A stretch of 64,000 bases of DNA from Emticicia sp. BO119. Lineage in GTDB: Bacteria; Bacteroidota; Bacteroidia; Cytophagales; Spirosomataceae. The notes beneath the pieces were generated by a model that worked only from the letters and a program-made list of their open reading frames with translations, did not search any database and was not told the origin of the DNA. The stretch is taken from assembly GCF_013912375.1 (NCBI RefSeq), contig NZ_JACETV010000001.1, positions 930,001 through 994,000 on the forward strand, written 5' to 3'. The translations under genes and the position numbers were made by a program. Positions 44,553-53,232 of this stretch are shown in pieces (within the stretch, counting starts at the first letter, position 1; each line of letters starts with the position of its first letter).

Positions 44553-45506
44553 TCACTCATCCCAAAGATTCGCCAAAGTATAATCACTTCCTTCCAGACA
44601 CCAGAAATCTCCCTTAATATAACGATAATGTTTGTCTAATTGACTCATTCTGTCCATTTGTCCTGCAGAAAGCACAATATCTGCGGCCTCTAAATTTTCC
44701 TTCAAACGAGTTGGATTAACCGATTTCGGAATCACAGAAGTGCCTCTGTTTACTGCCCATGCCAACATCACCTGTGCTGGAGAGCATCCTTTTTCCTGAG
44801 CAATATTCAAAATCGTTTTGTTTTCAAATAACTTTGGTTCATTGGGTGAAACCCTGCTTGCAGGACGGTCTGCTGAACCTAAAGGACAAAACCCTGTAAT
44901 GGCTATATTATTTTGTCTGGTAAATTCTACTAAGGGTTTTTGTTGGTGAAAGGGTTGTAATTCCACCTGCAATGCTTCCGGTAAAACACCCACTTCATCT
45001 CTTAACTGGCTGATTTTTTGGATGCTGAAATTAGAAACGCCTATATGTTTAGCTAAGCCTTTTTCTTTTAAATCAATCACGGCTTGCCATGTTTTACTTA
45101 AGGGTAAATCATCCAGGCTTATTAAATCATCGGCTTTTTGCGGATAATTCACACCGTACACCAAGGCAACAGGCCAATGGACAAGGTACAAATCCAGGTA
45201 ATCTATTTGCAGGTTTTTCAATGACGTTTCAATGGCAGGCTGCACATCTTGTGTTCGGTGGCGGTTGTTCCAGAGTTTTGAAGTAATCCAGAGGTCTTCG
45301 CGTTTTACCTCATTATTTTTAATGGCGTCAGCAATGGCTTGTCCTATTTCTTCTTCATTGCCATAGATATGTGCACAGTCAAAATGTCTGTAGCCAATTT
45401 CAATGGCAGTCCTGATATTCTGGTAAATTTCTCCTTTGGTTGATTTCCAGGTTCCTAAGCCTATGGCGGGCATTAAATCACCGTTGCTGAATTGTAGATA
45501 TTTCAT
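44553..45506 (-). CDS. aldo/keto reductase
   Basis: 317 residues, TIM barrel. The catalytic tetrad is visible: Asp in FDCAHIYGNE and its Tyr, Lys in LWITSKLWNN, and His in YLVHWPVAL. The NADPH-binding end is SVIPKSVNPTRLKENL. It resembles the aldose reductase/alcohol dehydrogenase AKR group. It reduces a carbonyl with NADPH in the cytosol; the substrate is unknown. It is convergent with the AtuA-like gene. Confidence 0.93.
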   Translation of the reverse strand: MKYLQFSNGDLMPAIGLGTWKSTKGEIYQNIRTAIEIGYRHFDCAHIYGNEEEIGQAIADAIKNNEVKREDLWITSKLWNNRHRTQDVQPAIETSLKNLQIDYLDLYLVHWPVALVYGVNYPQKADDLISLDDLPLSKTWQAVIDLKEKGLAKHIGVSNFSIQKISQLRDEVGVLPEALQVELQPFHQQKPLVEFTRQNNIAITGFCPLGSADRPASRVSPNEPKLFENKTILNIAQEKGCSPAQVMLAWAVNRGTSVIPKSVNPTRLKENLEAADIVLSAGQMDRMSQLDKHYRYIKGDFWCLEGSDYTLANLWDE

Positions 45507-45844
45507 TATTTTAAGTTAGGGGTTAGATTTTTGCGAAAATACTGAAATGTCTTTATAAAAAAAATTAACGTCTTTGTTGTTAACAGTTTAATTCAGGGCT
45601 TCATTGTGAGTTGTATAACTAATCCGTACGACATTCACCCAACTGTGCGCATTTTCAAACTCCCGGATAAATTCTTTACTAATTTAACACAGGTTACAGA
45701 AAATATTTTTTCTGTAAATTGTTTATTATCAATTGAGTGCGCTAATTTTAATAAAATTTTATTACTTTTTTTAAAATTCTATGTAACCTTTCTTTCTTTA
45801 CAGGGTTTCCACTACGAATTTGATAACCAACATATCTTAAACGT
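45507..45844. other. upstream region of the ECF sigma operon, with a 10-bp dyad
   Basis: 338 bases between the divergent aldo/keto reductase and sigma factor genes. At 45694-45717, TTACAGAAAA and TTTTCTGTAA form a perfect 10-bp inverted repeat around TATT, about 130 bases before the sigma start. The frame open at 45606 does not look coding. No -33/-7 consensus is evident, which fits an ECF-type promoter of unknown consensus. Confidence 0.5.
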
Positions 45845-46414
45845 GTGAATACACAAGATAATCTATTAATGCTCCAGGTAAAGGCGGGCGACCTCGATAA
45901 AATGGGTCTGCTGTTTGAGCGGTATCACCGCCCTTTGTTTGGGTTTTTGTATCACATGACAGGTGATACCCAGACAAGTGAAGACCTGGTTCAGAATGTA
46001 TTTTATCGGATGTTGAAATATCGACACACTTTTACGGCTGAGGGGGAGTTTCATACCTGGATGTATCATTTAGCACGCAATGTGATGAATGATTCTTACA
46101 GACAGAACAAACACTCATCGCAGCATTATGCTTTAGAGAATTATGCAGAAAGGGTTGGGGGGGGCATAGCTGCCGATGAAGAATTAGAAAAAAGGCAGGA
46201 GACAGAAATGTTGCAACGCGCCATAGATAAGTTAAGTCCTGAACACAAAGAAGTATTGATAATGAGCAGGTATCAGGAATTAAAGTATGAAGAAATTGCA
46301 ACGATTCTGAATACTACCGAAGGTGCCATAAAAGTAAGAGTGCACCGTGCCATGAATGAATTAAAAAAACACTTTTTAAAAATTGAAAATGGAAGCAAAG
46401 CTCATGAATTGTGA
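45845..46414 (+). CDS. ECF-type RNA polymerase sigma factor
   Basis: 189 residues starting at GTG 45845. Region 2 is visible as LLFERYHRPLFGFLYHMTGD, then EDLVQNVFYRML and FHTWMYHLARNVMNDSYR. Region 4 is LSPEHKEVLIMSRYQELKYE and EIATILNTTEGAIKVRVHRA. This is an extracytoplasmic function sigma factor. The anti-sigma gene overlaps its end by about 26 bases and two DUF4097 genes follow, a typical Bacteroidetes envelope-related arrangement. It probably drives its own operon. Confidence 0.95.
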   Translation: MNTQDNLLMLQVKAGDLDKMGLLFERYHRPLFGFLYHMTGDTQTSEDLVQNVFYRMLKYRHTFTAEGEFHTWMYHLARNVMNDSYRQNKHSSQHYALENYAERVGGGIAADEELEKRQETEMLQRAIDKLSPEHKEVLIMSRYQELKYEEIATILNTTEGAIKVRVHRAMNELKKHFLKIENGSKAHEL

Positions 46415-47240
46415 ACACGCCAGTGAAATGATGGTAGATTGGTTGAATAACCAGATGCCTGCAGCTGAGAGGGCAGCTTTTGAAGTCCACCTGAACGAGT
46501 GCCCCGATTGCCAGAGAGAATTAAAGGCTACCCGCCAGCTTTGGGAGGTAATGGGGAATGTAACCATACCAAAACCAAGTGATAATCTTCCGATTCAGTT
46601 CTATACTATGCTTGAAGGTTTTAAGGGAACTGAAAATAAGAAAGTAGAGAAAACTGCTTTCTGGGATGACCTGAAATATAAAATAGAGTCGTTTTTTACA
46701 CCAAGATTATTATTGAGAGTATCTTATAGTATGTGTTTGTTATTGTTGGGCCTGGGTGGCGGTTATTTTTTAAGCAGGCAACAAACGCCTGACTATCAGG
46801 CGCAGATTAAGGAATTATCTAATCAGGTACAGGAGATGAATGAGAAGATGATGCTGACTTTATTGGAGAATGAGAACTCTTCTGCTACCGAACGTCTGCA
46901 AGCGGTAAGTTATACCAAAGAAATTGATAAGGTAGATGGAAAAGTTCTTGAAGCCCTCTTGAGCACACTAAATAATGATGAAAACGTAAATGTACGTTTA
47001 GTAACTCTCGAAGCACTGGCGCAACTGGCTGATAACCCGAGAGTAAGAGAAGGGCTGGTTCAATCTATTTTAAAACAGGATACCCCATTAGTACAGGCTG
47101 CCCTTGCCGATGTAATGGTTAAACTGGAAGAAAAACGCTCAATTAAACCTTTACAACGGCTATTGGAAAAAGACGATACAGACGTGATAGTGAAGACCAA
47201 AATCAAAGAGACCCTCAAGGCATTGTCTTACAGAGTATAA
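46389..47240 (+). CDS. anti-sigma factor: zinc-finger HC2 domain, one helix, HEAT-like C-terminus
   Basis: 283 residues from ATG 46389 (a TTG at 46383 and an ATG at 46404 are alternatives). An N-terminal zinc-binding anti-sigma domain has H34-x3-C38-x2-C41 (HLNECPDC) preceded by CEHASEMM. One transmembrane helix lies near 106-128 (LLLRVSYSMCLLLLGLGGGY), followed by a coiled-coil (QIKELSNQVQEMNEKMMLTL). The last 120 residues are HEAT-like helical repeats (VRLVTLEALAQLADNPRVRE; VQAALADVMVKLEEKRSIKP). It should hold the sigma factor at the membrane; the HEAT part is outside and may read the signal. Confidence 0.88.
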   Translation: MEAKLMNCEHASEMMVDWLNNQMPAAERAAFEVHLNECPDCQRELKATRQLWEVMGNVTIPKPSDNLPIQFYTMLEGFKGTENKKVEKTAFWDDLKYKIESFFTPRLLLRVSYSMCLLLLGLGGGYFLSRQQTPDYQAQIKELSNQVQEMNEKMMLTLLENENSSATERLQAVSYTKEIDKVDGKVLEALLSTLNNDENVNVRLVTLEALAQLADNPRVREGLVQSILKQDTPLVQAALADVMVKLEEKRSIKPLQRLLEKDDTDVIVKTKIKETLKALSYRV

Positions 47241-47256
47241 AATAAACATACAAAAT

Positions 47257-48123
47257 ATGAAACAGTTGTTAATCCTACTTTTAGCAGGAGTGGTGCTTGC
47301 TTGTGCCCCTGCTACGGCTCAGAAGCCACAATTTAAAGAGCATTTAAGTAAGCAATTTGACCTGAAAAAACCAGCCAGCCAAACTGTATTAGGCATCTAT
47401 AATGTAGATGGGTTTATTAAGGTAGAAAGCTATGCTGGCAACAAAGTGATGATAGAAATTGATAAAACGATTTCTGGTAAAACGCAGGATATTGTTGACG
47501 AAGGCAAAGCAGAGTTTAAGCTGGAATTTGCAGAAACAGGCGATAGTATTCTGGTGTACATTACTGAACCTTATGATACAAGGCCTGACCGAGAAAAAAG
47601 AAACCGTAACTGGAATCGCAGAATTGAGTATCGAAGTACCTTGAATTATACTGTAAAAGTACCAGCCGATATTAATCTTCATGTTTCAACTATCAACAAT
47701 GGTGATATTGAGGTAAAGGATGTAACGGGGGCGATTAAAGCTAATAATATCAATGGAGGTATTTCATTAAGCAATGCTAAAGGTGCTACCGAGGTGCATA
47801 CTATCAATGGCGATGTAACCATCAATTACCTGGCGAGTCCTCCTGAAAAATCATCTTATTATACCCTTAACGGTAATATCAGAGTAACTTATCCGGCGTC
47901 TTTTTCAGGAGACTTACAGTTTAAGAGTTTTAATGGGCAGTTCTTTACTGATTTCCCGGATACCCAATTATTAGCACCGGAAGTTACCAAAAATATAGAG
48001 CATAGAGGCGATGGCACTGTCTATAAGCTCGACAAAAAGACCTCTATCCGCATTGGCAACGGAGGCAGAAAATTCAAATTTGAAACGTTCAACGGAAACA
48101 TTTATATTAAAAAACAATCGTAA
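47257..48123 (+). CDS. DUF4097 beta-strand repeat protein 1
   Basis: 288 residues with a signal peptide (QLLILLLAGVVLACAPATAQ; a lipobox-like LACA is possible). The body is a series of short beta repeats with N-G turns: TINNGDIEVKDVTGAIKANN, INGGISLSNAKGATEVHT, INGDVTINY, LNGNIRVTYPASF. DUF4097 proteins form right-handed beta-solenoid-like folds; their job is unknown. It starts 16 bases after the anti-sigma gene and ends two bases before its paralogue, so it is in the sigma operon. A role as sensor or envelope target of the sigma factor is inferred from context. Confidence 0.87.
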   Translation: MKQLLILLLAGVVLACAPATAQKPQFKEHLSKQFDLKKPASQTVLGIYNVDGFIKVESYAGNKVMIEIDKTISGKTQDIVDEGKAEFKLEFAETGDSILVYITEPYDTRPDREKRNRNWNRRIEYRSTLNYTVKVPADINLHVSTINNGDIEVKDVTGAIKANNINGGISLSNAKGATEVHTINGDVTINYLASPPEKSSYYTLNGNIRVTYPASFSGDLQFKSFNGQFFTDFPDTQLLAPEVTKNIEHRGDGTVYKLDKKTSIRIGNGGRKFKFETFNGNIYIKKQS

Positions 48124-48125
48124 AA

Positions 48126-48956
48126 ATGAAAAATAGTAAAGCAATCATCGCAGTCTTAGTGCTAATGTCAATGAGTATAATCACACCTGTATTTGCTCAG
48201 AATGAAATCAAAGAGCAGTTAGTGGTACCATTAAGCGACCCTGCCAAATCGGGGACATTAAACGTAGGATTAATCAATGGGTCTATAAAGGTAACAGGAT
48301 ATGCCGGAAAAGAGGTTGTTATTGATGCTGAAACTACTCCTATAACCAATAAAAAGGAAAAAGTAGATGAGTCGGCAACCGGTATGAAACGCATTAACCC
48401 TCGGGGAGGTCTTGAATTATCTGCTGAAGAGAAAAATAACAAGGTAAATGTAAGCTCAAGTAGCCATCGCCAACCTGTTAATTTAGCAATCAAGGTACCA
48501 CAACAATTTTCCTTAAAAGTAAGTACTGTCAATAATGGAGATATTGTGATCGACAATGTAACTGGTGAATTGGAAATTACTAATGTAAATGGAGACATTA
48601 CTATGACCAATGTTGCAGGGTCAGCCGTTGCAAACACTGTAAATGGCATCATTAAGGCCAATTTCAAAACGGTAACTGATGCACCAATGGCGTTTACAAC
48701 CCTGAATGGAAATGTTGATGTCACTTTTCCGTCAAATGCTAAAATGAACGTTAAAGTAAAATCTGATCGTGGAGAAGTTTACAGCGATTTCGACATGGAT
48801 ATTGACAAATCTGCACCTAAAGGAGTTCGAAGCAACCAGAATGGCATGTACAAAGTAAGTATCGAAGAGTGGATACAAGGTAAAGTGAATGGTGGCGGTA
48901 GCGAAGTAATGATGAAAAATATGCACGGAAATATTTATATCCGCAAGGCTAAATAA
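48126..48956 (+). CDS. DUF4097 beta-strand repeat protein 2
   Basis: 276 residues, paralogue of the preceding gene, with its own signal peptide (KAIIAVLVLMSMSIITPVFA). The same beta repeats are seen (LINGSIKVTGYAGKEVVIDA; TVNNGDIVIDNVTGELEITN; VNGDITMTNVAGSAVANTVN). It lies two bases after the first and ends the operon before a strong hairpin terminator at 48993. Both end in GNIYI(R/K)K followed by a few residues, which suggests a shared terminal strand. Exported; no enzyme motif. Confidence 0.87.
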   Translation: MKNSKAIIAVLVLMSMSIITPVFAQNEIKEQLVVPLSDPAKSGTLNVGLINGSIKVTGYAGKEVVIDAETTPITNKKEKVDESATGMKRINPRGGLELSAEEKNNKVNVSSSSHRQPVNLAIKVPQQFSLKVSTVNNGDIVIDNVTGELEITNVNGDITMTNVAGSAVANTVNGIIKANFKTVTDAPMAFTTLNGNVDVTFPSNAKMNVKVKSDRGEVYSDFDMDIDKSAPKGVRSNQNGMYKVSIEEWIQGKVNGGGSEVMMKNMHGNIYIRKAK

Positions 48957-48992
48957 TACAGTGTTAAACTCCTCTACAAAATTATGAAAAAC

Positions 48993-49027
48993 GGTGCAAT
49001 CCGGGATTTTAGAAGCCGGATTGCACC
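48993..49027 (+). terminator. hairpin after the sigma factor operon
   Basis: GGTGCAATCCGG pairs with CCGGATTGCACC (12 bp, perfect, 11-base loop). No T-run follows directly, only ATTATAAAG, but the stem is strong enough to end the operon. Confidence 0.7.
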
Positions 49028-49220
49028 ATTATAAAGATTTTATTGGTTTATGTCTGCACAACTTAACTCAATTTAGAAGATAATGGATTACCTTTAACCC
49101 CTTCTTTAAAAACCGAGATGGGGTTAATTTTTTTCAGGTAGACAAATTTGCCGTCATTATTGTAGCATCTCCTGACAAAAATCCTGATTTTTACCTGAAC
49201 CCAAATGTATTTTTCCTGAA

Positions 49221-50642
49221 ATGAAAAAAGTAATCATTATACTCAGTATAATTATCAACATCTGCCTTTTGGCAAATGCCCAGAAAAAACCAAGTAAAAG
49301 TAAACAGATTAATACCTTTATTTCAACGATACATAGAGATGGGCAGTTTTCAGGAGGATTGCTGGTTGTTGAAAAAGGTAGAGTTATTTATAAAAAAGGC
49401 TTTGGGTACGCTAACCGAGAAACCAAAGAACTCTTTACAACGGCTACTCCTTGCTATATAGGCTCTGTCAGCAAACAGTTTACAGCTATGGGGATTATGA
49501 TTTTACAGGAAAGAAGGAAACTGAGCTATGATGAGTCTATCCGTAGTTATTTCCCAGATTTACCTGTGTGTATGCAAAAGGTTACTATTTTACACTTGCT
49601 TCATCATTCTGGCGGCTTAGCCTTGTTCGGCGATTTTCCTGATATGAACGAAAAAGACGTGTTTGATATACTGCTGAAACAGCAAAGTCTGCATTTTAAT
49701 CCGGGTGAAAAATTTGAGTACTGCAATGCCGGATACACTTTACTGGGTATGATTATAGAAAAAGTATCAGGTGAATCTCTTAATGATTTTCTTACAAAAA
49801 ATGTATTTCTTCCTGTGGGTATGAAAAATACTTACGTAAACAGCCCGGCTTCACACAACAAAAAGAGAGCCGTGGGGTATTATTTATTTGGTGATGAAAA
49901 TAATTATGATACTTTTATAGGTGGAGCAGCTTCGGTTGTATCAACTATTGACGATCTTTATCTTTGGGATAAAATGTTATACGCTCCTACTATTATTTCA
50001 GCAAAGACCTTAGAAAAAGCCTTTGAGAGGGATAAATTAACAAATCCTGATGAAATGTATGGGGTAAAAGGCTATGGTTTTGGCTGGTTTGTCTCTTTGA
50101 AAGATGGTAAAAAAATTATACAGCATGATGGCGGCTTCGGAGGTTTTCGTTCGTACATCGAACGTCAGCCACTATCACGTAACAGCATAATTTTTTTAAG
50201 CAATGTAAGGCATTCAATCACCGGACAGTTACGTGAGGGAATTAATAATATTCTAAAGGGCAAGCCTTATTTGATCCCTGGAAAATCTTGGGCTAATAAG
50301 ATTATTGAAGAGGCAAATACTATTGGCATGGAACAGGCTATTGCTAATTTTAAACAAAATAAAAACAATAAAGAGAACAATAGATATTATTTCAGCGAAA
50401 GTGAGGTCAATTCTTTGGGTTATTATCTGATGAATCACAAACGGTTGAACGATGCAATTCTTTTTTTTACATTAAATACCGAAGAAAATCCTACATCTTC
50501 AAATGCCTTTGATAGCCTTGGTGAAGCCTACATGAATGAAGGAAATAAAGAATCAGCGATTAGTAATTATAAAAAATCATTTCAGTTAAATCCGCTCAAC
50601 GACAACGCGAAGCAAATGATTGAAAAACTTGATAAAGAATAA
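49221..50642 (+). CDS. exported serine hydrolase (beta-lactamase family) with C-terminal TPR
   Basis: 473 residues. Signal peptide (VIIILSIIINICLLANA), then a class C beta-lactamase-like domain with S-V-S-K (Ser 82, Lys 85), YCNAGY as the second motif and HDGGFGGFRSY for the HxG-type third motif. The last 70 residues hold about one and a half tetratricopeptide repeats (AFDSLGEAYMNEGNKESAIS, NYKKSFQLNP). The TPR tail is common in Bacteroidetes members and probably binds a partner. Peptidase or esterase action on cell wall peptides is likely but unproven. It is similar in type to the gene at 27107. Confidence 0.9.
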   Translation: MKKVIIILSIIINICLLANAQKKPSKSKQINTFISTIHRDGQFSGGLLVVEKGRVIYKKGFGYANRETKELFTTATPCYIGSVSKQFTAMGIMILQERRKLSYDESIRSYFPDLPVCMQKVTILHLLHHSGGLALFGDFPDMNEKDVFDILLKQQSLHFNPGEKFEYCNAGYTLLGMIIEKVSGESLNDFLTKNVFLPVGMKNTYVNSPASHNKKRAVGYYLFGDENNYDTFIGGAASVVSTIDDLYLWDKMLYAPTIISAKTLEKAFERDKLTNPDEMYGVKGYGFGWFVSLKDGKKIIQHDGGFGGFRSYIERQPLSRNSIIFLSNVRHSITGQLREGINNILKGKPYLIPGKSWANKIIEEANTIGMEQAIANFKQNKNNKENNRYYFSESEVNSLGYYLMNHKRLNDAILFFTLNTEENPTSSNAFDSLGEAYMNEGNKESAISNYKKSFQLNPLNDNAKQMIEKLDKE

Positions 50643-50725
50643 ATGGGTTGGGGTGATAATGATTGATTAAGACAATAATTACACTCATGTAAAACGTTAA
50701 TGATTGAAATTAATCAAGGAAGAAA

Positions 50726-51214
50726 TTGAAAACCAAATCTATTAAAGTAATCCATATTCTTTGTATTTTGCTATTAGGCTTTTTATCACCCTCTTGTGCC
50801 CAAAGCAATGATTCTGAGGAAGATTTTTCGATAATGGAGCAGTCTATTTTAGAAGAAGTAAATGCTTACAGGGCTACTAAACGATTGAAACCCTTGCAGA
50901 TGATGCCACTTATAACTGATGCAGCAACAAAGCATAGTAAAGATATGGGAAGGGGTAGAGTGCCTTTTGGACATGATGGTTTCGATAATCGCATGGACAA
51001 AATCATGCGAAAGATTGAAAATGCCAATGCCTGTGCAGAAAACGTAGCTTTTGGGAAATTTACAGCAAAAGAGGTTGTAAAAAGATGGATACAAAGCCCA
51101 GGGCATAGAAAGAATATTGAGGGTAATTATAACCTGACTGGAATAGGTGTTGTAAGAGGGAAAGATGGTTATCCTTATTTTACTCAGATATTTATAAATC
51201 AACGAGCCATGTAA
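50726..51214 (+). CDS. CAP domain lipoprotein (SCP/PR1 family)
   Basis: 162 residues starting at TTG 50726; no ATG would keep the signal, and GGAAG lies a few bases upstream. A lipoprotein signal (VIHILCILLLGFLSPSC) comes first. The CAP domain has VNAYRATKRLKPLQ, then AATKHSKDMGRGRVPFGHDG, WIQSPGHRKNIEGNY and YFTQIFI. The His/Glu cluster (HSKDM, SPGHR) is kept. CAP proteins bind lipids or metals and are often in the envelope; the function here is unknown. A rho-independent terminator follows at 51242. Confidence 0.88.
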   Translation: MKTKSIKVIHILCILLLGFLSPSCAQSNDSEEDFSIMEQSILEEVNAYRATKRLKPLQMMPLITDAATKHSKDMGRGRVPFGHDGFDNRMDKIMRKIENANACAENVAFGKFTAKEVVKRWIQSPGHRKNIEGNYNLTGIGVVRGKDGYPYFTQIFINQRAM

Positions 51215-51241
51215 TATTTATGGCAAAAAACATTTCTGTTG

Positions 51242-51271
51242 ATCCCTGTCGAAGTCGGCAGGGATTTTTTA
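51242..51271 (+). terminator. intrinsic terminator after the CAP gene
   Basis: The 9-bp stem ATCCCTGTC/GGCAGGGAT (one T-G wobble) with loop GAAGTC is followed by TTTTTT. It lies before ATG 51346, which argues against an earlier start for the next gene. Confidence 0.88.
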
Positions 51272-51345
51272 TTTCTATATCATTTCTTTTAATTTTTAAG
51301 CTGGTAAATTGTATTTCTATCAGAATAATTTTACTAATTTTAAGC

Positions 51346-52275
51346 ATGAACAGACGACATTTTATAGGCACAGCCATAACTGGTAGTATTTTAGCAAAAA
51401 ATAATATTGTTTTTGCAAAACCAGCCAATGAGATGAAAATCAGTGTATTTTCAAAAACACTTCATTGGATTCCAGACTATAACAAACTGGCCGAAACCGT
51501 TGCCGGAATCGGTTTTGATGGTATTGATCTGACGGTCCGACCTGATGGGCACGTACTTCCTGAAAAAGTAGCTGATGACCTACCGAAGGTTGTAGAAGCC
51601 TGCAAAAAGGCGAATATCAGTGTACCGATGATAGTTACGAATATTTTAGAAGCGAATCCGATTTCGGAGTTAGTTCTGAAAACGGCTTCATCATTGGGTA
51701 TCAAGCATTATCGGATGGGTTGGTATGGTTTTGATGTCAAAAAAGATATTCTGACACAGGTAGCTACTTTTGAAGAAAAAATGAGAGGAGTAGCCGCTCT
51801 TAATAAAAAGTATAATATTTCAGGCGAATACCAGAACCACGCCGGCTTGTTTTTGGGAGCAACCATCTGGGATTTAGAACCTATCCTTAAAAAAATCAAT
51901 TCTCCGTTATTGGGTTGTCAGTACGATGTACATCATGCTACGCACGAAAGTGAAACATCCTGGGAAATAGGGTTCAGAATCATAGAGCCTTATATCAAAT
52001 CAATTGCTGTTAAGGATTTCAGACGTGTATTAAAAGATGACAAGTTGGTAAAAGAAGGTTGTCCTCTCGGACAAGGTGTTGTCAATTATAGTAAATATTT
52101 ATCATTATTAAAGCAGTACAATGTTTCTGTACCTATTACCATGCACTTTGAGTATAAATTGGGTGGGGCTGAAAATGGTGCAAAAAACATCACAATTGAC
52201 CCAAAAGAGGTAACCACAGCCATGAAAAAAGACCTGACCGTCTTTAAAGGCTGGCTGAAAGATACTGGTTTATAA
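51346..52275 (+). CDS. sugar phosphate isomerase/epimerase family TIM barrel, exported
   Basis: 309 residues from ATG 51346, which starts a Tat/Sec-like signal (MNRRHFIGTAITGSILA). The AP-endonuclease 2/xylose isomerase-like fold is recognisable from KISVFSKTLHWI, GFDGIDLTVRPDGHV, EYQNHAG (metal site region), YDVHHATHE and VKDFR. Metal-binding Glu and His residues are in the expected order. Relatives include sugar isomerases and deglycosidases acting on 3-keto-glycosides. It begins the 51-60 kb carbohydrate group and is followed by a second exported TIM barrel of the same superfamily. Confidence 0.85.
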   Translation: MNRRHFIGTAITGSILAKNNIVFAKPANEMKISVFSKTLHWIPDYNKLAETVAGIGFDGIDLTVRPDGHVLPEKVADDLPKVVEACKKANISVPMIVTNILEANPISELVLKTASSLGIKHYRMGWYGFDVKKDILTQVATFEEKMRGVAALNKKYNISGEYQNHAGLFLGATIWDLEPILKKINSPLLGCQYDVHHATHESETSWEIGFRIIEPYIKSIAVKDFRRVLKDDKLVKEGCPLGQGVVNYSKYLSLLKQYNVSVPITMHFEYKLGGAENGAKNITIDPKEVTTAMKKDLTVFKGWLKDTGL

Positions 52276-52364
52276 ATAATTTTATCCTACTATCCAAAGC
52301 TCAACTTACGATTAATAAACATTAAGGCAGAGCTTCAATAATATTCACCCCTAAAAATTCTACT

Positions 52365-53222
52365 ATGAATAAACTACTTTATTCTGTTATTCTTTTTATT
52401 GTCAGCATCAGCCCGTTGGCCGCACAAAAAAAGAAACTGATTTTTCCGGATAAGCCCGGAATGGTATCTTACACTTATCGTAAAAGTCTTGCAAAAGATG
52501 CTGCCGCTACTTTAGATACAATCAAAAACCTGGGAATTACCGACATGGAGTTTTCGAGTCTGTTTGGTAAAACAGCACAAGAGATGCGGGCTTTATTAGA
52601 CGCAAGAGGTATTAAATGTTCTTCTTATGGTGTTGGCTATCCTGATTTGCAAAATAAAATTACCGAGGTAGCACAAAATGCCAAGACTTTAGGTGCTTCT
52701 TTTGTTCGGGTTGCATGGATTCCCCATCAAGGAGATTTTACGCTTGCTATGGCACAAAAAACGGTTGAAGATTTTAACCGGTTTGGCAAAATACTAAAAG
52801 ATGAACATGGACTCACTTTCTGTTATCATAATCATGGATATGAGTTTCAACCGCACGAAGGAGGTACCCTGTTTGATTATATTGTTCAGAATACCAATCC
52901 TAATTATGTGAGTTTTGAAATGGATATTCTCTGGACTTTCTTTCCGGGTCAGGATCCTGCTGCTTTGCTTAATAAATATGGCAACCGGTTTAAACTAATG
53001 CACCTGAAAGATTTGAAGAAAGGGGTAGCAGGCAATATGTCAGGCGGAACATCACCTGAAAATGATGTGCCTTTGGGAACCGGACAATTAGATATACCTG
53101 CGATTCTGATCGCAGCTAAAAAAGCAGGAGTTGAACATTATTATATAGAGGATGAAAGCTCCAGTATTGCTACTCAGGTGCCTCAAACCATTGCTTACTT
53201 AAAAAATCTGAAAAAAAAATAA
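52365..53222 (+). CDS. sugar phosphate isomerase/epimerase family TIM barrel 2, exported
   Basis: 285 residues with a signal peptide (LLYSVILFIVSISPLAAQ). Motifs are LGITDMEFSSLFG, GLTFCYHNHGYEF (metal-binding His region), VSFEMDILWTFFPGQDPAAL, KLMHLKDLKKG and HYYIEDESS near the C-terminus. The second Glu/His set is the usual metal site of the family. It is only 25 percent or so like the preceding gene by eye, so they are not recent duplicates. It ends 10 bases before the GH88-like gene. The substrate is a sugar or keto-sugar, not known. Confidence 0.85.
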   Translation: MNKLLYSVILFIVSISPLAAQKKKLIFPDKPGMVSYTYRKSLAKDAAATLDTIKNLGITDMEFSSLFGKTAQEMRALLDARGIKCSSYGVGYPDLQNKITEVAQNAKTLGASFVRVAWIPHQGDFTLAMAQKTVEDFNRFGKILKDEHGLTFCYHNHGYEFQPHEGGTLFDYIVQNTNPNYVSFEMDILWTFFPGQDPAALLNKYGNRFKLMHLKDLKKGVAGNMSGGTSPENDVPLGTGQLDIPAILIAAKKAGVEHYYIEDESSSIATQVPQTIAYLKNLKKK

Positions 53223-53232
53223 TATCCATCTG

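Noticed and set aside
45606-45848. 80-codon frame upstream of the sigma factor
   Set aside because: Composition is that of AT-rich noncoding DNA; it overlaps the sigma start and contains the 45694 dyad.
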